Counted from the stretch's first letter, positions 1 through 5,841 are shown. The stretch: DNA of 5,928 nucleotides from an uncultured Lachnospiraceae bacterium (GCA_948688495.1 CAPQSW010000066.1:1-5928), one strand, 5' to 3'. Program-made: numbers and translations. The notes: generated by a model not told the origin, from the letters alone.

Positions 1-1
1 T

Positions 2-133
2 TCTCAGAATAATGCAAGAAATGCATCTTCTCAGAACGGCACAAACAGCAATGCACAGAACAGCGGTAAGAACAGCAGCAAGAACAGCACAAATGCAAGT
101 GGTTCTGACTGCCATAACTCTTACGAGAGATAA
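2..133 (+). CDS. Asn/Ser-rich small protein, C-terminal fragment
   Basis: An open frame enters from the left edge and stops at TAA 131-133, giving 43 residues of which 22 are Asn or Ser (11 each). The rest is mostly Gln, Ala, Lys and Gly, with recurring QN and KN pairs (QNG, AQNS, SKNS), ending in GSDCHNSYER with a single Cys and His. There is no hydrophobic stretch and no recognisable catalytic motif. Asn/Gln/Ser-rich, probably disordered, small proteins occur in spore-forming Firmicutes (the gamma-type SASP of Bacillus is one example of such composition), so a spore or surface role is possible, but this is inference from composition only. The start lies outside the window. That it is coding is supported by the consistent amino-acid bias through to the stop; the function is unknown. 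Confidence 0.6.
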   Translation, partial: SQNNARNASSQNGTNSNAQNSGKNSSKNSTNASGSDCHNSYER

Positions 134-156
134 TAGGTACAAAAAATTGAATATTG

Positions 157-167
157 CATAATATAAT
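157..167 (+). promoter_or_regulatory. Possible -10 region upstream of the rhodanese gene
   Basis: The stretch CATAATATAAT contains a perfect sigma-A -10 hexamer (TATAAT, 162-167), but no TTGACA-like box lies 16-18 bases upstream (around 138-145 the sequence is an A-run). The same stretch also fits the sporulation sigma-K -10 pattern CATAnnnTA (157-165), with an AC at 139-140 roughly where the sigma-K -35 would sit. Either reading would start a transcript near the left arm of the stem-loop that follows. AT-rich gaps give such matches by chance, so this is tentative. Confidence 0.3.
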
Positions 168-213
168 GTAGAAACAGATTACCGGAATAACATTTGGTAA
201 TCTGTTTCTGCAT
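166..213 (+). other. 18-bp stem-loop between the Asn/Ser-rich gene and the rhodanese gene
   Basis: The left arm 166-183 pairs with the right arm 196-213 over 18 positions, with one G-U wobble (169:210) and no mismatch. The core of 13 bp (gaaacagattacc / ggtaatctgtttc) is perfect. The loop is 12 bases (184-195). No run of T follows either arm on either strand, so it is not a textbook intrinsic terminator, although the T-rich end of the right arm (ctgtttctgcat) could serve weakly as one. It lies 33 bases after the upstream stop codon and 17 bases before the rhodanese start, leaving the ribosome binding site at 219-226 unpaired. It could terminate the upstream gene or form the 5' leader of the rhodanese mRNA. 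Confidence 0.65.
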
Positions 214-230
214 ATTAGTGAGGTGATTCT

Positions 231-599
231 ATGGAATTTCAGACGATCAGTGTCCGGGAATTTAACGAATACCGTAAGCGTCCGGATACCTGGGTCATTG
301 ATTTGCGGAGTAAGGATGAATTTGAGGAAATTCATGTAGAGGGAGCGAGGAATATCCCTTATGAAGACCTGAAAATGTATCAGAAATATCTTCCGAAAGA
401 TAAGCTGTATATTCTTTACTGTGACAGGGGCTCCAGCAGCCTGATGGCAGCAAGGGAACTGAGCAGGAAAGGGTATCAGGCTGTGACTGTGGTAGGGGGA
501 TTTCAGGCAGTGCTTCAAGATAGAAGGAAGCCTTCTGCTTTGCAGCAGCAGGATTTAGACCATGATAAAAATGTTGACAGTCGGCAAGCAAGAAGATAA
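231..599 (+). CDS. Single-domain rhodanese-like sulfurtransferase
   Basis: This is a 122-residue cytosolic protein with one rhodanese domain at about residues 5-92. The VIDLRS strand with Asp24 and Arg26, the HVEGARNIPYEDL segment (35-47) and the active-site loop YCDRGSSS, with Cys64 as predicted persulfide carrier, are all present; VVGGF (87-91) closes the fold. The loop CDRGSS has the six-residue size typical of sulfur-transferring rhodaneses rather than the longer Cdc25-type loop. No signal peptide is seen. The family (GlpE, PspE and relatives) moves sulfane sulfur from thiosulfate or protein persulfides to acceptors; the real acceptor is unknown. The start is set by a strong site (GTGAGGTGAT, 217-226). 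The tail from residue 96 is polar, Gln/Asp/Arg-rich and unlike the usual short ending of such proteins; it overlaps a probable promoter. Neither alternative frame continues the domain, so I do not see a frameshift. Confidence 0.88.
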   Translation: MEFQTISVREFNEYRKRPDTWVIDLRSKDEFEEIHVEGARNIPYEDLKMYQKYLPKDKLYILYCDRGSSSLMAARELSRKGYQAVTVVGGFQAVLQDRRKPSALQQQDLDHDKNVDSRQARR

Positions 600-602
600 T
601 AT
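574..602 (+). promoter_or_regulatory. Probable sigma-A promoter for the methyltransferase gene
   Basis: TTGACA (574-579, perfect -35) is followed after 17 bases by TAATAT (597-602, four of six matches to TATAAT). GATAAT at 595-600 is an alternative -10 with a 15-base spacer. Transcription would start near 609, giving a leader of about 25 bases with the GGAG site at 624-627 before the ATG at 635. The -35 lies inside the last codons of the rhodanese gene. The position fits well, but it rests on sequence match alone. Confidence 0.45.
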
Positions 603-634
603 AGACTTATCACAATTTATCATGGAGAAGCTGG

Positions 635-1813
635 ATGAGGAAATATGAGTTGATTGCCCCCTGCCATTTTGGATTAGAGGCGGTATTAAAAAAAGAAATA
701 TATGAGCTCGGATATGAGATTACAAAGGTGGAGGATGGGAGAGTGACCTTTGAGGGAGATGAGGAGGCAATTTGCCGTGCCAATATTTTCCTGCGTACTG
801 CAGAACGTGTGCTCCTAAAAGCAGGGCAGTTTCATGCAGAGACATTTGAGGAATTGTTTCAGGGGATCCGAAAGATTCCGTGGGAAGATTATATCCCAGC
901 GGATGGAAAGTTCTGGGTCGCAAAGGCTTCTTCCATCAAAAGTAAGCTGTTTTCACCTTCAGATATACAATCCATCGTAAAGAAAGCAATGGTGGAGCGT
1001 ATGAAGGAATATTACCATCTTGAATGGTTTGAGGAAAGTGGTGCCAGTTATCCACTCCGTCTTTTTCTAATGAAAGATGAGGTGACTTTGGGCATTGATA
1101 CATCTGGAAATTCCTTACATAAAAGAGGCTATCGTCCCCTGTCAGGCAAAGCTCCGATTACGGAGACGCTAGCAGCTGCGTTGCTTATGCTTACACCCTG
1201 GAGGCGTGATAGGATTCTGGTGGATCCTTTTTGCGGCAGCGGTACATTTCTGATAGAGGCTGCTATGATGGCAGCGAATATAGCGCCAGGCATGAATCGT
1301 AGTTTTACAGCAGAAAGCTGGACAAATCTCATAGAGGAGCGGTTGTGGCGCGAGAGCGTGGAGGAGGCAGAAGAATGTATCAATACGGATATTTCTGTGG
1401 ATATTCAGGGATATGATATTGATGCAGATGTTGTGAAGATAGCAAGAGACAATGCCAGACGTGCCGGAGTAGATCACTTAATTCATTTTCAGCAGCGTTC
1501 TGTTTCAGAGCTGAACCACCCCAAGAAATATGGATTTCTTATAAGTAATCCCCCTTATGGGGAGCGCATGGAGGAGAAGGAGAATCTTCCGGGGCTGTAC
1601 CGTGAGATCGGGGAAGCATTAAAACGTCTGGATGACTGGTCTGCGTATTTGATTACCAGTTATGAGGATGCAGAACGCTATATTGGAAAAAAAGCGGACA
1701 AGAACCGTAAGATTTATAATGGCATGATAAAGACTTATTTTTACCAGTTTTTGGGTCCTAAGCCTCCTAGAAGGCCAAATCCCCAGAGGACACAAGGCAA
1801 AGAGATGTCATAG
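635..1813 (+). CDS. THUMP-domain SAM-dependent RNA (guanine-N2) methyltransferase, RlmL/YpsC family
   Basis: This is a 392-residue cytosolic enzyme. The N-terminal ferredoxin-like plus THUMP region (about 1-155) binds RNA. LHKRGYR (161-167) is the conserved link to the Rossmann methyltransferase domain. There, VDPFCGSGTF (196-205) is the SAM-binding motif I, GYDIDADVVKIARDNA (259-274) carries the acidic residue that holds the SAM ribose, and SNPPYGER (304-311) is the NPPY catalytic motif used to methylate an exocyclic amine. The family includes the N-terminal half of E. coli RlmL (23S rRNA m2G2445) and B. subtilis YpsC; length and motif order match the stand-alone YpsC type, lacking the second RlmK half. 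The likely product is m2G in 23S rRNA, but the exact nucleotide is inferred. The tail after 375 is basic and Pro-rich. The ATG start is backed by GGAG 7 bases upstream. The gene may have its own promoter inside the rhodanese gene. Confidence 0.9.
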   Translation: MRKYELIAPCHFGLEAVLKKEIYELGYEITKVEDGRVTFEGDEEAICRANIFLRTAERVLLKAGQFHAETFEELFQGIRKIPWEDYIPADGKFWVAKASSIKSKLFSPSDIQSIVKKAMVERMKEYYHLEWFEESGASYPLRLFLMKDEVTLGIDTSGNSLHKRGYRPLSGKAPITETLAAALLMLTPWRRDRILVDPFCGSGTFLIEAAMMAANIAPGMNRSFTAESWTNLIEERLWRESVEEAEECINTDISVDIQGYDIDADVVKIARDNARRAGVDHLIHFQQRSVSELNHPKKYGFLISNPPYGERMEEKENLPGLYREIGEALKRLDDWSAYLITSYEDAERYIGKKADKNRKIYNGMIKTYFYQFLGPKPPRRPNPQRTQGKEMS

Positions 1814-1826
1814 TATACGAGTTACA

Positions 1827-1832
1827 GAAGGG
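1827..1832 (+). promoter_or_regulatory. Ribosome binding site supporting a GTG start of the protease
   Basis: GAAGGG lies 7 bases before GTG 1840. The GTG start gives a normal signal peptide (MKYSKK followed by a hydrophobic core), whereas the next in-frame ATG (codon 10, 1867) would remove the positive N-terminus. This favours GTG as the true start. Confidence 0.7.
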
Positions 1833-1839
1833 AAGTTTC

Positions 1840-3555
1840 GTGAAATATTCAAAGAAATATATAATCATGGCAATCGCGCTGTTTCTTGCCCTGGCGGTTA
1901 AATTTTCCTCTGTGGGTACGAAGAACGAAAGAATAGAAGAATTTCGGGGTGCCCGGCTGGAACAGGGAATCTGGAATCCGATGATTGCTGAGACGGTAAA
2001 TGATAAACCATTGTCTGTGCTGGTAGACAGCAAGGAGCTGACCAGCGAAAAAGACGGCATTTATATGAATGATAACCTTAATATTATGGTGCCGGTATCC
2101 ATGCTGGGAGAAAGTTTCGACTGCAGTTCCCATCTATATAATGAAAAGACGCTCATGCTTGAAAAGCGTTCTGATATTGTAACTTTTCAACTGGATAAGG
2201 ATAGCGTGACAGTAAATGAACGTGAGGAAGATGTTGATTCTCCTATGATTTGTAAAGACGGAGAATATTATGTTCCGGTAGAGACGATTGCAAAGAATTT
2301 AAAATTTAATTATGATTGGAATATTGAGAAAAACCAGGGGATAGCAGTCAATAAGGCAGAAGGGAATAGTATCCTGCCGCCACAGTATGATTTGCGCGAC
2401 AGGGAGCGTACGCCCAAGGTAAAAAACCAGGGTCCCTATGGTACCTGCTGGGCCTTTGCTGCACTTGCGGCCATGGAGTCTTCTATGCTGCCGGAAGAAA
2501 TTCAGGAATTCTCGCCGGATCATATGTCCCTTCAGAACAGTTTCGTATTGGAGCAGGCAGCGGGTGGAGAATATACGATGGGTATGGCATATCTTACGGC
2601 ATGGCAGGGACCGGTGTATGAAAAGGATGACCCATACGGTGACGGGCAGTCAAGGGAGGACTTACAGGCTGTAAAGCATGTACAGGAAGTACAATTGATT
2701 GAAGGCAAGGATTTTGAAAAAATCAAGGAGTTTGTTTTTAAGCACGGCGGCGTACAGACGGCAATTTACAGTGCACTGACGAATACACAGTCCAATTCCC
2801 CCTATTATAATCAGGAAAAATCTGCATATTGTTATATAGGCGCCGAAAAACCAAACCATGAGATTTTAATTATGGGCTGGGATGATAATTATCCTAAGGA
2901 AAATTTTAACATTGAGGTGGAAGGAGACGGAGCGTTCCTTTGCCAGAACAGCTGGGGAGGGGACTTTGGAGATGGAGGAGTTTTTTATGTTTCCTATTAT
3001 GATGTCAATATTGGTATCCATAATGTAATTTATACAGGTGTGGAAGAACCGGATAATTATGACAGGATTTATCAGTCGGATTTGTGCGGCTGGGTAGGTC
3101 AGATTGGGTTTCATGCGGACAGCATTTTTGGGGCCAATGTATATACCGCAGAATCGAAAGAAACCTTAAAAGCAGCAGGCTTTTATGCTACTGGAAAGGA
3201 AACCTCCTATGAAATTTTTATTGCAAAAGATTTTAAAAATACAAAATCCCTTGAAGACCGGGTGAAAGTTGCTGAGGGAAATGTTGCCAATGCCGGATAT
3301 TATACAATTAAATTTGATCAGGATATTCAGGTAGAGCCAAATGAGAAGTATGCAGTTATTTTGCATATCACAACGCCCGGCTCTGTGCATCCTATGGCGA
3401 TTGAATATATAGCGGATGAGATGACCGCTAACGTTGACCTGGCAGATGGAGAAGGGTATATTAGCGCAGGGGGGAACCGTTGGGAGAATACGGAGCAGAA
3501 TCAGAAGTGTAATCTGTGCCTTAAAGTGTATAGTACCATTGCTGGGGAAGAATGA
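1840..3555 (+). CDS. Secreted papain-family (C1A) cysteine protease with copper-amine-oxidase-N-like and lectin-like domains
   Basis: This is a 571-residue exported protein. The N-terminus has lysines then a hydrophobic core (residues 8-20); no clear A-x-A cleavage site follows, so it may stay as a membrane anchor. Residues about 57-172 hold two similar beta-rich units (VPVSMLGE at 84-91 and YVPVETIAKNLKF at 144-156) resembling the copper amine oxidase N-terminal-like domain found on many clostridial surface proteins. The peptidase starts at about 180 (PPQYDLRD). Gln197 (oxyanion hole) and nucleophile Cys203 sit in KNQGPYGTCWAFA, His340 in NHEILIMGWDD, and Asn370 in QNSWGG, so the catalytic set is complete. 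Residues about 405-565 match the lectin-like domain that follows the protease in clostridial surface proteases such as Cwp84 of C. difficile. No LPXTG motif, CWB2 or SLH repeat is seen. A substrate at the cell surface or in the medium is inferred. The amidase gene follows after 41 bases. Confidence 0.9.
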   Translation: MKYSKKYIIMAIALFLALAVKFSSVGTKNERIEEFRGARLEQGIWNPMIAETVNDKPLSVLVDSKELTSEKDGIYMNDNLNIMVPVSMLGESFDCSSHLYNEKTLMLEKRSDIVTFQLDKDSVTVNEREEDVDSPMICKDGEYYVPVETIAKNLKFNYDWNIEKNQGIAVNKAEGNSILPPQYDLRDRERTPKVKNQGPYGTCWAFAALAAMESSMLPEEIQEFSPDHMSLQNSFVLEQAAGGEYTMGMAYLTAWQGPVYEKDDPYGDGQSREDLQAVKHVQEVQLIEGKDFEKIKEFVFKHGGVQTAIYSALTNTQSNSPYYNQEKSAYCYIGAEKPNHEILIMGWDDNYPKENFNIEVEGDGAFLCQNSWGGDFGDGGVFYVSYYDVNIGIHNVIYTGVEEPDNYDRIYQSDLCGWVGQIGFHADSIFGANVYTAESKETLKAAGFYATGKETSYEIFIAKDFKNTKSLEDRVKVAEGNVANAGYYTIKFDQDIQVEPNEKYAVILHITTPGSVHPMAIEYIADEMTANVDLADGEGYISAGGNRWENTEQNQKCNLCLKVYSTIAGEE

Positions 3556-3596
3556 TAATGACATCAGTGATAGGATGGATATAAAGAGGAAAAGAT

Positions 3597-4622
3597 ATGG
3601 AAAGCAGAATTTTAAAAAATGCATCACTGTTTTTAGCTATGGTGATTGTGTCGGGCATCGCGTTGTGTTTTTATGCAGCGACGCATGGACAAAGGGTGCA
3701 GCAGGGACAGATGTCAGGGCTGCAGATACTGGCTTATAATACGGAACAGGCACAGGATTCGGAGGAAGCAGAATTTGAGCAGCAGTTGTGTGTAGAGTTG
3801 CCGGAGGGGATGTCAATGGATGAGGTGGTTGTAGAAAATAATTATGTGAAACAGCTTATTACTATCCGGATTCCTGATGTTGAAAGTGATTATTTTGTGG
3901 ATCATCCCCTGTTGGGAAGGAGCAATAATATCAATGATTTATATATGGCAAACGGTATAATAGAGATTACTATGGATGCAGTCTATGAACCAGAGTGTAC
4001 GGTGGAGGACGGACGTCTGTATATGGATTTTGTGCGTCCGCAGGATATTTATGATAAAGTAGTAGTTATTGATGCCGGACATGGCGGCGGTGCACCCGGG
4101 GCAATCAAACAGGGCGTCATGGAAAAAGATATTAATCTTGCTATTGTCAAAGAGTTAAAAGAGCTTTTGGATAACAACGGCAGGAATATCGGGGTTTATT
4201 ATACCCGGACGGAGGATGTAAACCCGACGTTTGAGCAGAGGGCGCAGCTTGGGGGGAAAGCAGGGGCCAATTTATTTATCAGTGTCCACAGCAATTCCAC
4301 GGTAGACGGTCTGATGTCAGGCTATAATGGGACAGAAGTTATGTATGATGAGCAAAAGAGTGAGGAGGGCTTCAGCAGCAAACATCTGGCACAAATCTGT
4401 CTGGAAGAGGCTACGGCGGCCATGGGCAGCAAAAATAATGGCGTCACTTATGGGAACAGCATTTACATTATCCGTAACAGTGAAGTTCCGGTAGCATTGA
4501 TTGAAGTGGGATTTATGACAAATCAGGAAGAATTGAATAAATTGACTTCGTCAGAATACCAGAAGAAAGCAGCGCAGGGAATATACAATGGTATTCTGCG
4601 TGCGCTTGATGAAGGGTATTAG
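3597..4622 (+). CDS. Secreted zinc N-acetylmuramoyl-L-alanine amidase (Amidase_3 family)
   Basis: This is a 341-residue exported peptidoglycan hydrolase that should cut the bond between N-acetylmuramic acid and L-alanine of the stem peptide. A hydrophobic segment at 11-28 is a signal peptide or membrane anchor. Residues about 60-150 form a predicted beta-rich module (ITIRIPDVESDYF, GIIEITMDAVYE, LYMDFVRPQDIYD) that resembles an AMIN-type targeting domain in placement and pattern, though I cannot assign it firmly. The catalytic domain starts at VVVIDAGHGG (155-164). Zinc ligands by family are His162, Glu176 (in MEKDIN) and His231 (in ISVHSN), with catalytic Glu303 in LIEVGFMTN, so it looks active. 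It is longer than sporulation amidase CwlD, which lacks the extra module, so I do not call it cwlD. The start is backed by AGAGGA 6 bases upstream. The stop TAG abuts an ATG of the next gene. Confidence 0.9.
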   Translation: MESRILKNASLFLAMVIVSGIALCFYAATHGQRVQQGQMSGLQILAYNTEQAQDSEEAEFEQQLCVELPEGMSMDEVVVENNYVKQLITIRIPDVESDYFVDHPLLGRSNNINDLYMANGIIEITMDAVYEPECTVEDGRLYMDFVRPQDIYDKVVVIDAGHGGGAPGAIKQGVMEKDINLAIVKELKELLDNNGRNIGVYYTRTEDVNPTFEQRAQLGGKAGANLFISVHSNSTVDGLMSGYNGTEVMYDEQKSEEGFSSKHLAQICLEEATAAMGSKNNGVTYGNSIYIIRNSEVPVALIEVGFMTNQEELNKLTSSEYQKKAAQGIYNGILRALDEGY

Positions 4623-4641
4623 ATGACAGCTTTAAATGATC

Positions 4642-4651
4642 AGGGAAAGGA
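4642..4651 (+). promoter_or_regulatory. Ribosome binding site favouring the internal start of the pyrophosphatase
   Basis: AGGGAAAGGA ends 10 bases before ATG 4662, where the protein begins MKKVIFATGN as family members do. An earlier in-frame ATG at 4623 also has a plausible site (GAAGGG, 4611-4616, inside the amidase gene) but adds 13 polar residues with no counterpart in the family. I favour 4662. Confidence 0.6.
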
Positions 4652-4661
4652 AAACGTACAG

Positions 4662-5258
4662 ATGAAAAAGGTTATATTTGCAACAGGGAACCAGGATAAG
4701 ATGGGGGAAATCCGCAGTATCTTATCGGACTGGGACATGGAAATCCAATCTATGAAGGAAGCGGGCATTGCATTGGAAATTGTGGAGGATGGAAAGACTT
4801 TTGAAGAAAATGCATGTATTAAGGCAAACGCTGTGGCGGCGCAGATTCATGAGGAAGGGGTGGTTGTACTTGCAGATGATTCCGGCCTTGAGATCGATTA
4901 TCTTAACAGGGAGCCAGGCATTTATTCTGCAAGATATCTGGGAGAGGATACGCCTTATAAGGTAAAGAACGAGAAGATTCTTGAGCGCCTTAAGGGCGTA
5001 CCTAAGGAAAAACGAACGGCGCGGTTTGTATGTGCCATTGCTGCGGCGGATAAAAACGGACAAATCTGTGTTACCAGAGGAACGATTGAGGGGTATATCG
5101 GGTGGGAGCCCTCCGGGGCAAATGGTTTCGGTTATGATCCGATTTTCTATTTAGATGCGTATAACTGTTCCACAGCAGAGTTAACGGAGGAGTTAAAGAA
5201 TCAGCTAAGCCACAGGGGGAAGGCGCTTCGCGCCATGAGACAGAAATTGGAGAAGTGA
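4662..5258 (+). CDS. rdgB: XTP/dITP diphosphatase (RdgB/HAM1 family non-canonical purine NTP pyrophosphatase)
   Basis: This is a 198-residue cytosolic enzyme, the usual family length of about 197. It hydrolyses dITP, ITP and XTP to the monophosphate and pyrophosphate, keeping deaminated purines out of DNA and RNA. All signature motifs are present: TGNQDK (8-13) for the phosphate and substrate site, ADDSGL (71-76) with the catalytic and metal-binding acidic residues Asp72 and Asp73, PGIYSARY (85-92), GFGYDPIF (155-162) for base recognition, and SHRGKALR (183-190) at the C-terminal end. In B. subtilis the homologue YsnA lies directly before the phosphoesterase YsnB, the same order as here. An alternative start at 4623, immediately after the amidase stop, would give 211 residues; either start implies close coupling to the amidase gene. 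The phosphoesterase follows after 49 bases. Confidence 0.93.
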   Translation: MKKVIFATGNQDKMGEIRSILSDWDMEIQSMKEAGIALEIVEDGKTFEENACIKANAVAAQIHEEGVVVLADDSGLEIDYLNREPGIYSARYLGEDTPYKVKNEKILERLKGVPKEKRTARFVCAIAAADKNGQICVTRGTIEGYIGWEPSGANGFGYDPIFYLDAYNCSTAELTEELKNQLSHRGKALRAMRQKLEK

Positions 5259-5295
5259 TTTGCAAAAGATGCGGATATGATGGCGATTGGAAGGC

Positions 5296-5304
5296 AGGGG
5301 TGAT
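5296..5304 (+). promoter_or_regulatory. Ribosome binding site deciding the phosphoesterase start
   Basis: AGGGGTGAT, nearly the full complement of the 16S rRNA tail (AGGAGGTGAT), ends 3 bases before ATG 5308. It lies inside the longer frame opened by TTG 5287, so that upstream start is unlikely. Confidence 0.75.
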
Positions 5305-5307
5305 GTT

Positions 5308-5790
5308 ATGAGAATTTTAGTTGTGAGTGACACACACAGCAGGCATGAGAATTTAAAGGCAATACTGCAACGTGAGACAGATATAGATTTGATGATACAT
5401 CTGGGGGACGCCGAGGGCTGCGAGGAATATATTGCAGAACTGGCAGGTTGCCCTCTGGAGATTGTCGCTGGAAATAATGATTTTTTTTCCGAGCTGGAGA
5501 GGGAGAAAGAGATAGAGGTTGGAAAATATAAGATTCTGCTTACCCACGGGCATTATTATTACGTTGCCATGGGGACAGAGGATTTGCGGAAGGAGGCTTT
5601 GGGACGTGGAATGGATATCGTGATGTTTGGCCATACCCACAGACCATTTTTAGATTATGGGAAAGGAATTACGATGTTGAATCCAGGGAGCGTGTCCTAT
5701 CCCCGGCAGGATGGACATCGTCCATCTTATGCATTGATGGAGACTGACAGTAAGGGAGAGGCACATTTTCGGATAGAATATTTAGAATAA
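5308..5790 (+). CDS. YfcE/YsnB-family metallophosphoesterase
   Basis: This is a 160-residue cytosolic calcineurin-like phosphoesterase, close to the usual size of the YfcE/MJ0936 family. The two-metal site motifs appear in order: SDTH (7-10; Asp8, His10), HLGD (31-34; Asp34), GNND (55-58; Asn56), LTHGH (78-82; His80) and GHTH (108-111; His109, His111), followed by NPGS (125-128), which is typical of the YfcE group. No signal peptide is present. Characterised members hydrolyse phosphodiesters in vitro; the physiological substrate is unsettled. Its place just after the XTP/dITP pyrophosphatase matches ysnA-ysnB in B. subtilis, suggesting a link to nucleotide housekeeping. The chosen ATG has a near-consensus ribosome binding site and begins MRILVVSDTHS, the normal family start. 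No intrinsic terminator is seen between its stop and the tRNA promoter. Confidence 0.92.
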   Translation: MRILVVSDTHSRHENLKAILQRETDIDLMIHLGDAEGCEEYIAELAGCPLEIVAGNNDFFSELEREKEIEVGKYKILLTHGHYYYVAMGTEDLRKEALGRGMDIVMFGHTHRPFLDYGKGITMLNPGSVSYPRQDGHRPSYALMETDSKGEAHFRIEYLE

Positions 5791-5831
5791 AGAAAAAAAT
5801 AGTTGACATTTAGACTTGTATCACATATAAT
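5791..5831 (+). promoter_or_regulatory. Consensus sigma-A promoter with A-tract for tRNA-Pro
   Basis: TTGACA (5803-5808) and TATAAT (5826-5831) are both perfect hexamers with the optimal 17-base spacer. An A-rich stretch directly upstream (5793-5799, seven A) resembles an UP element. Transcription should start near 5838, about 29 bases before the tRNA. Such strong promoters are typical of stable RNA genes. Confidence 0.88.
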
Positions 5832-5841
5832 ATATCTTGCG

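Noticed and set aside
498..599. Frameshift at the end of the rhodanese gene
   Set aside because: Neither other frame continues a rhodanese-like sequence; both soon hit stop codons, so the odd tail is simply a divergent C-terminus.
3558..3584. Nine-codon reading frame (ATG to TAA) between the protease and amidase genes
   Set aside because: It is too short, has no well-placed ribosome binding site, and is the kind of frame expected by chance.
3166..3627. Minus-strand reading frame of 153 codons opposite the protease 3' end
   Set aside because: It is the antisense shadow of a confidently coding gene, rich in Ile, Phe and Leu from AT-rich antisense codons, and has no recognisable motif.
3597..3707. 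Lipoprotein signal in the amidase (IALC at residues 21-24)
   Set aside because: The residue before Cys24 is Leu, while a lipobox needs Gly, Ala or Ser there, and the hydrophobic core continues past the Cys. It is better read as an ordinary signal peptide or anchor.
3597..4622. Assignment of the amidase as the sporulation enzyme CwlD
   Set aside because: CwlD consists of a signal peptide and the amidase domain only; this protein has an extra module of about 90 residues, and the neighbours give no cortex-specific support.
5287..5307. Upstream TTG start extending the phosphoesterase by seven residues
   Set aside because: The extension contains the strong AGGGGTGAT ribosome binding site, and the family begins at MRILVVSDTHS.
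635..5790. Undescribed defence, toxin-antitoxin or biosynthetic system spanning the window
   Set aside because: Every full gene belongs to a familiar family with intact motifs, and no gene pair shows the short overlapping layout or accessory-gene signs of such systems.
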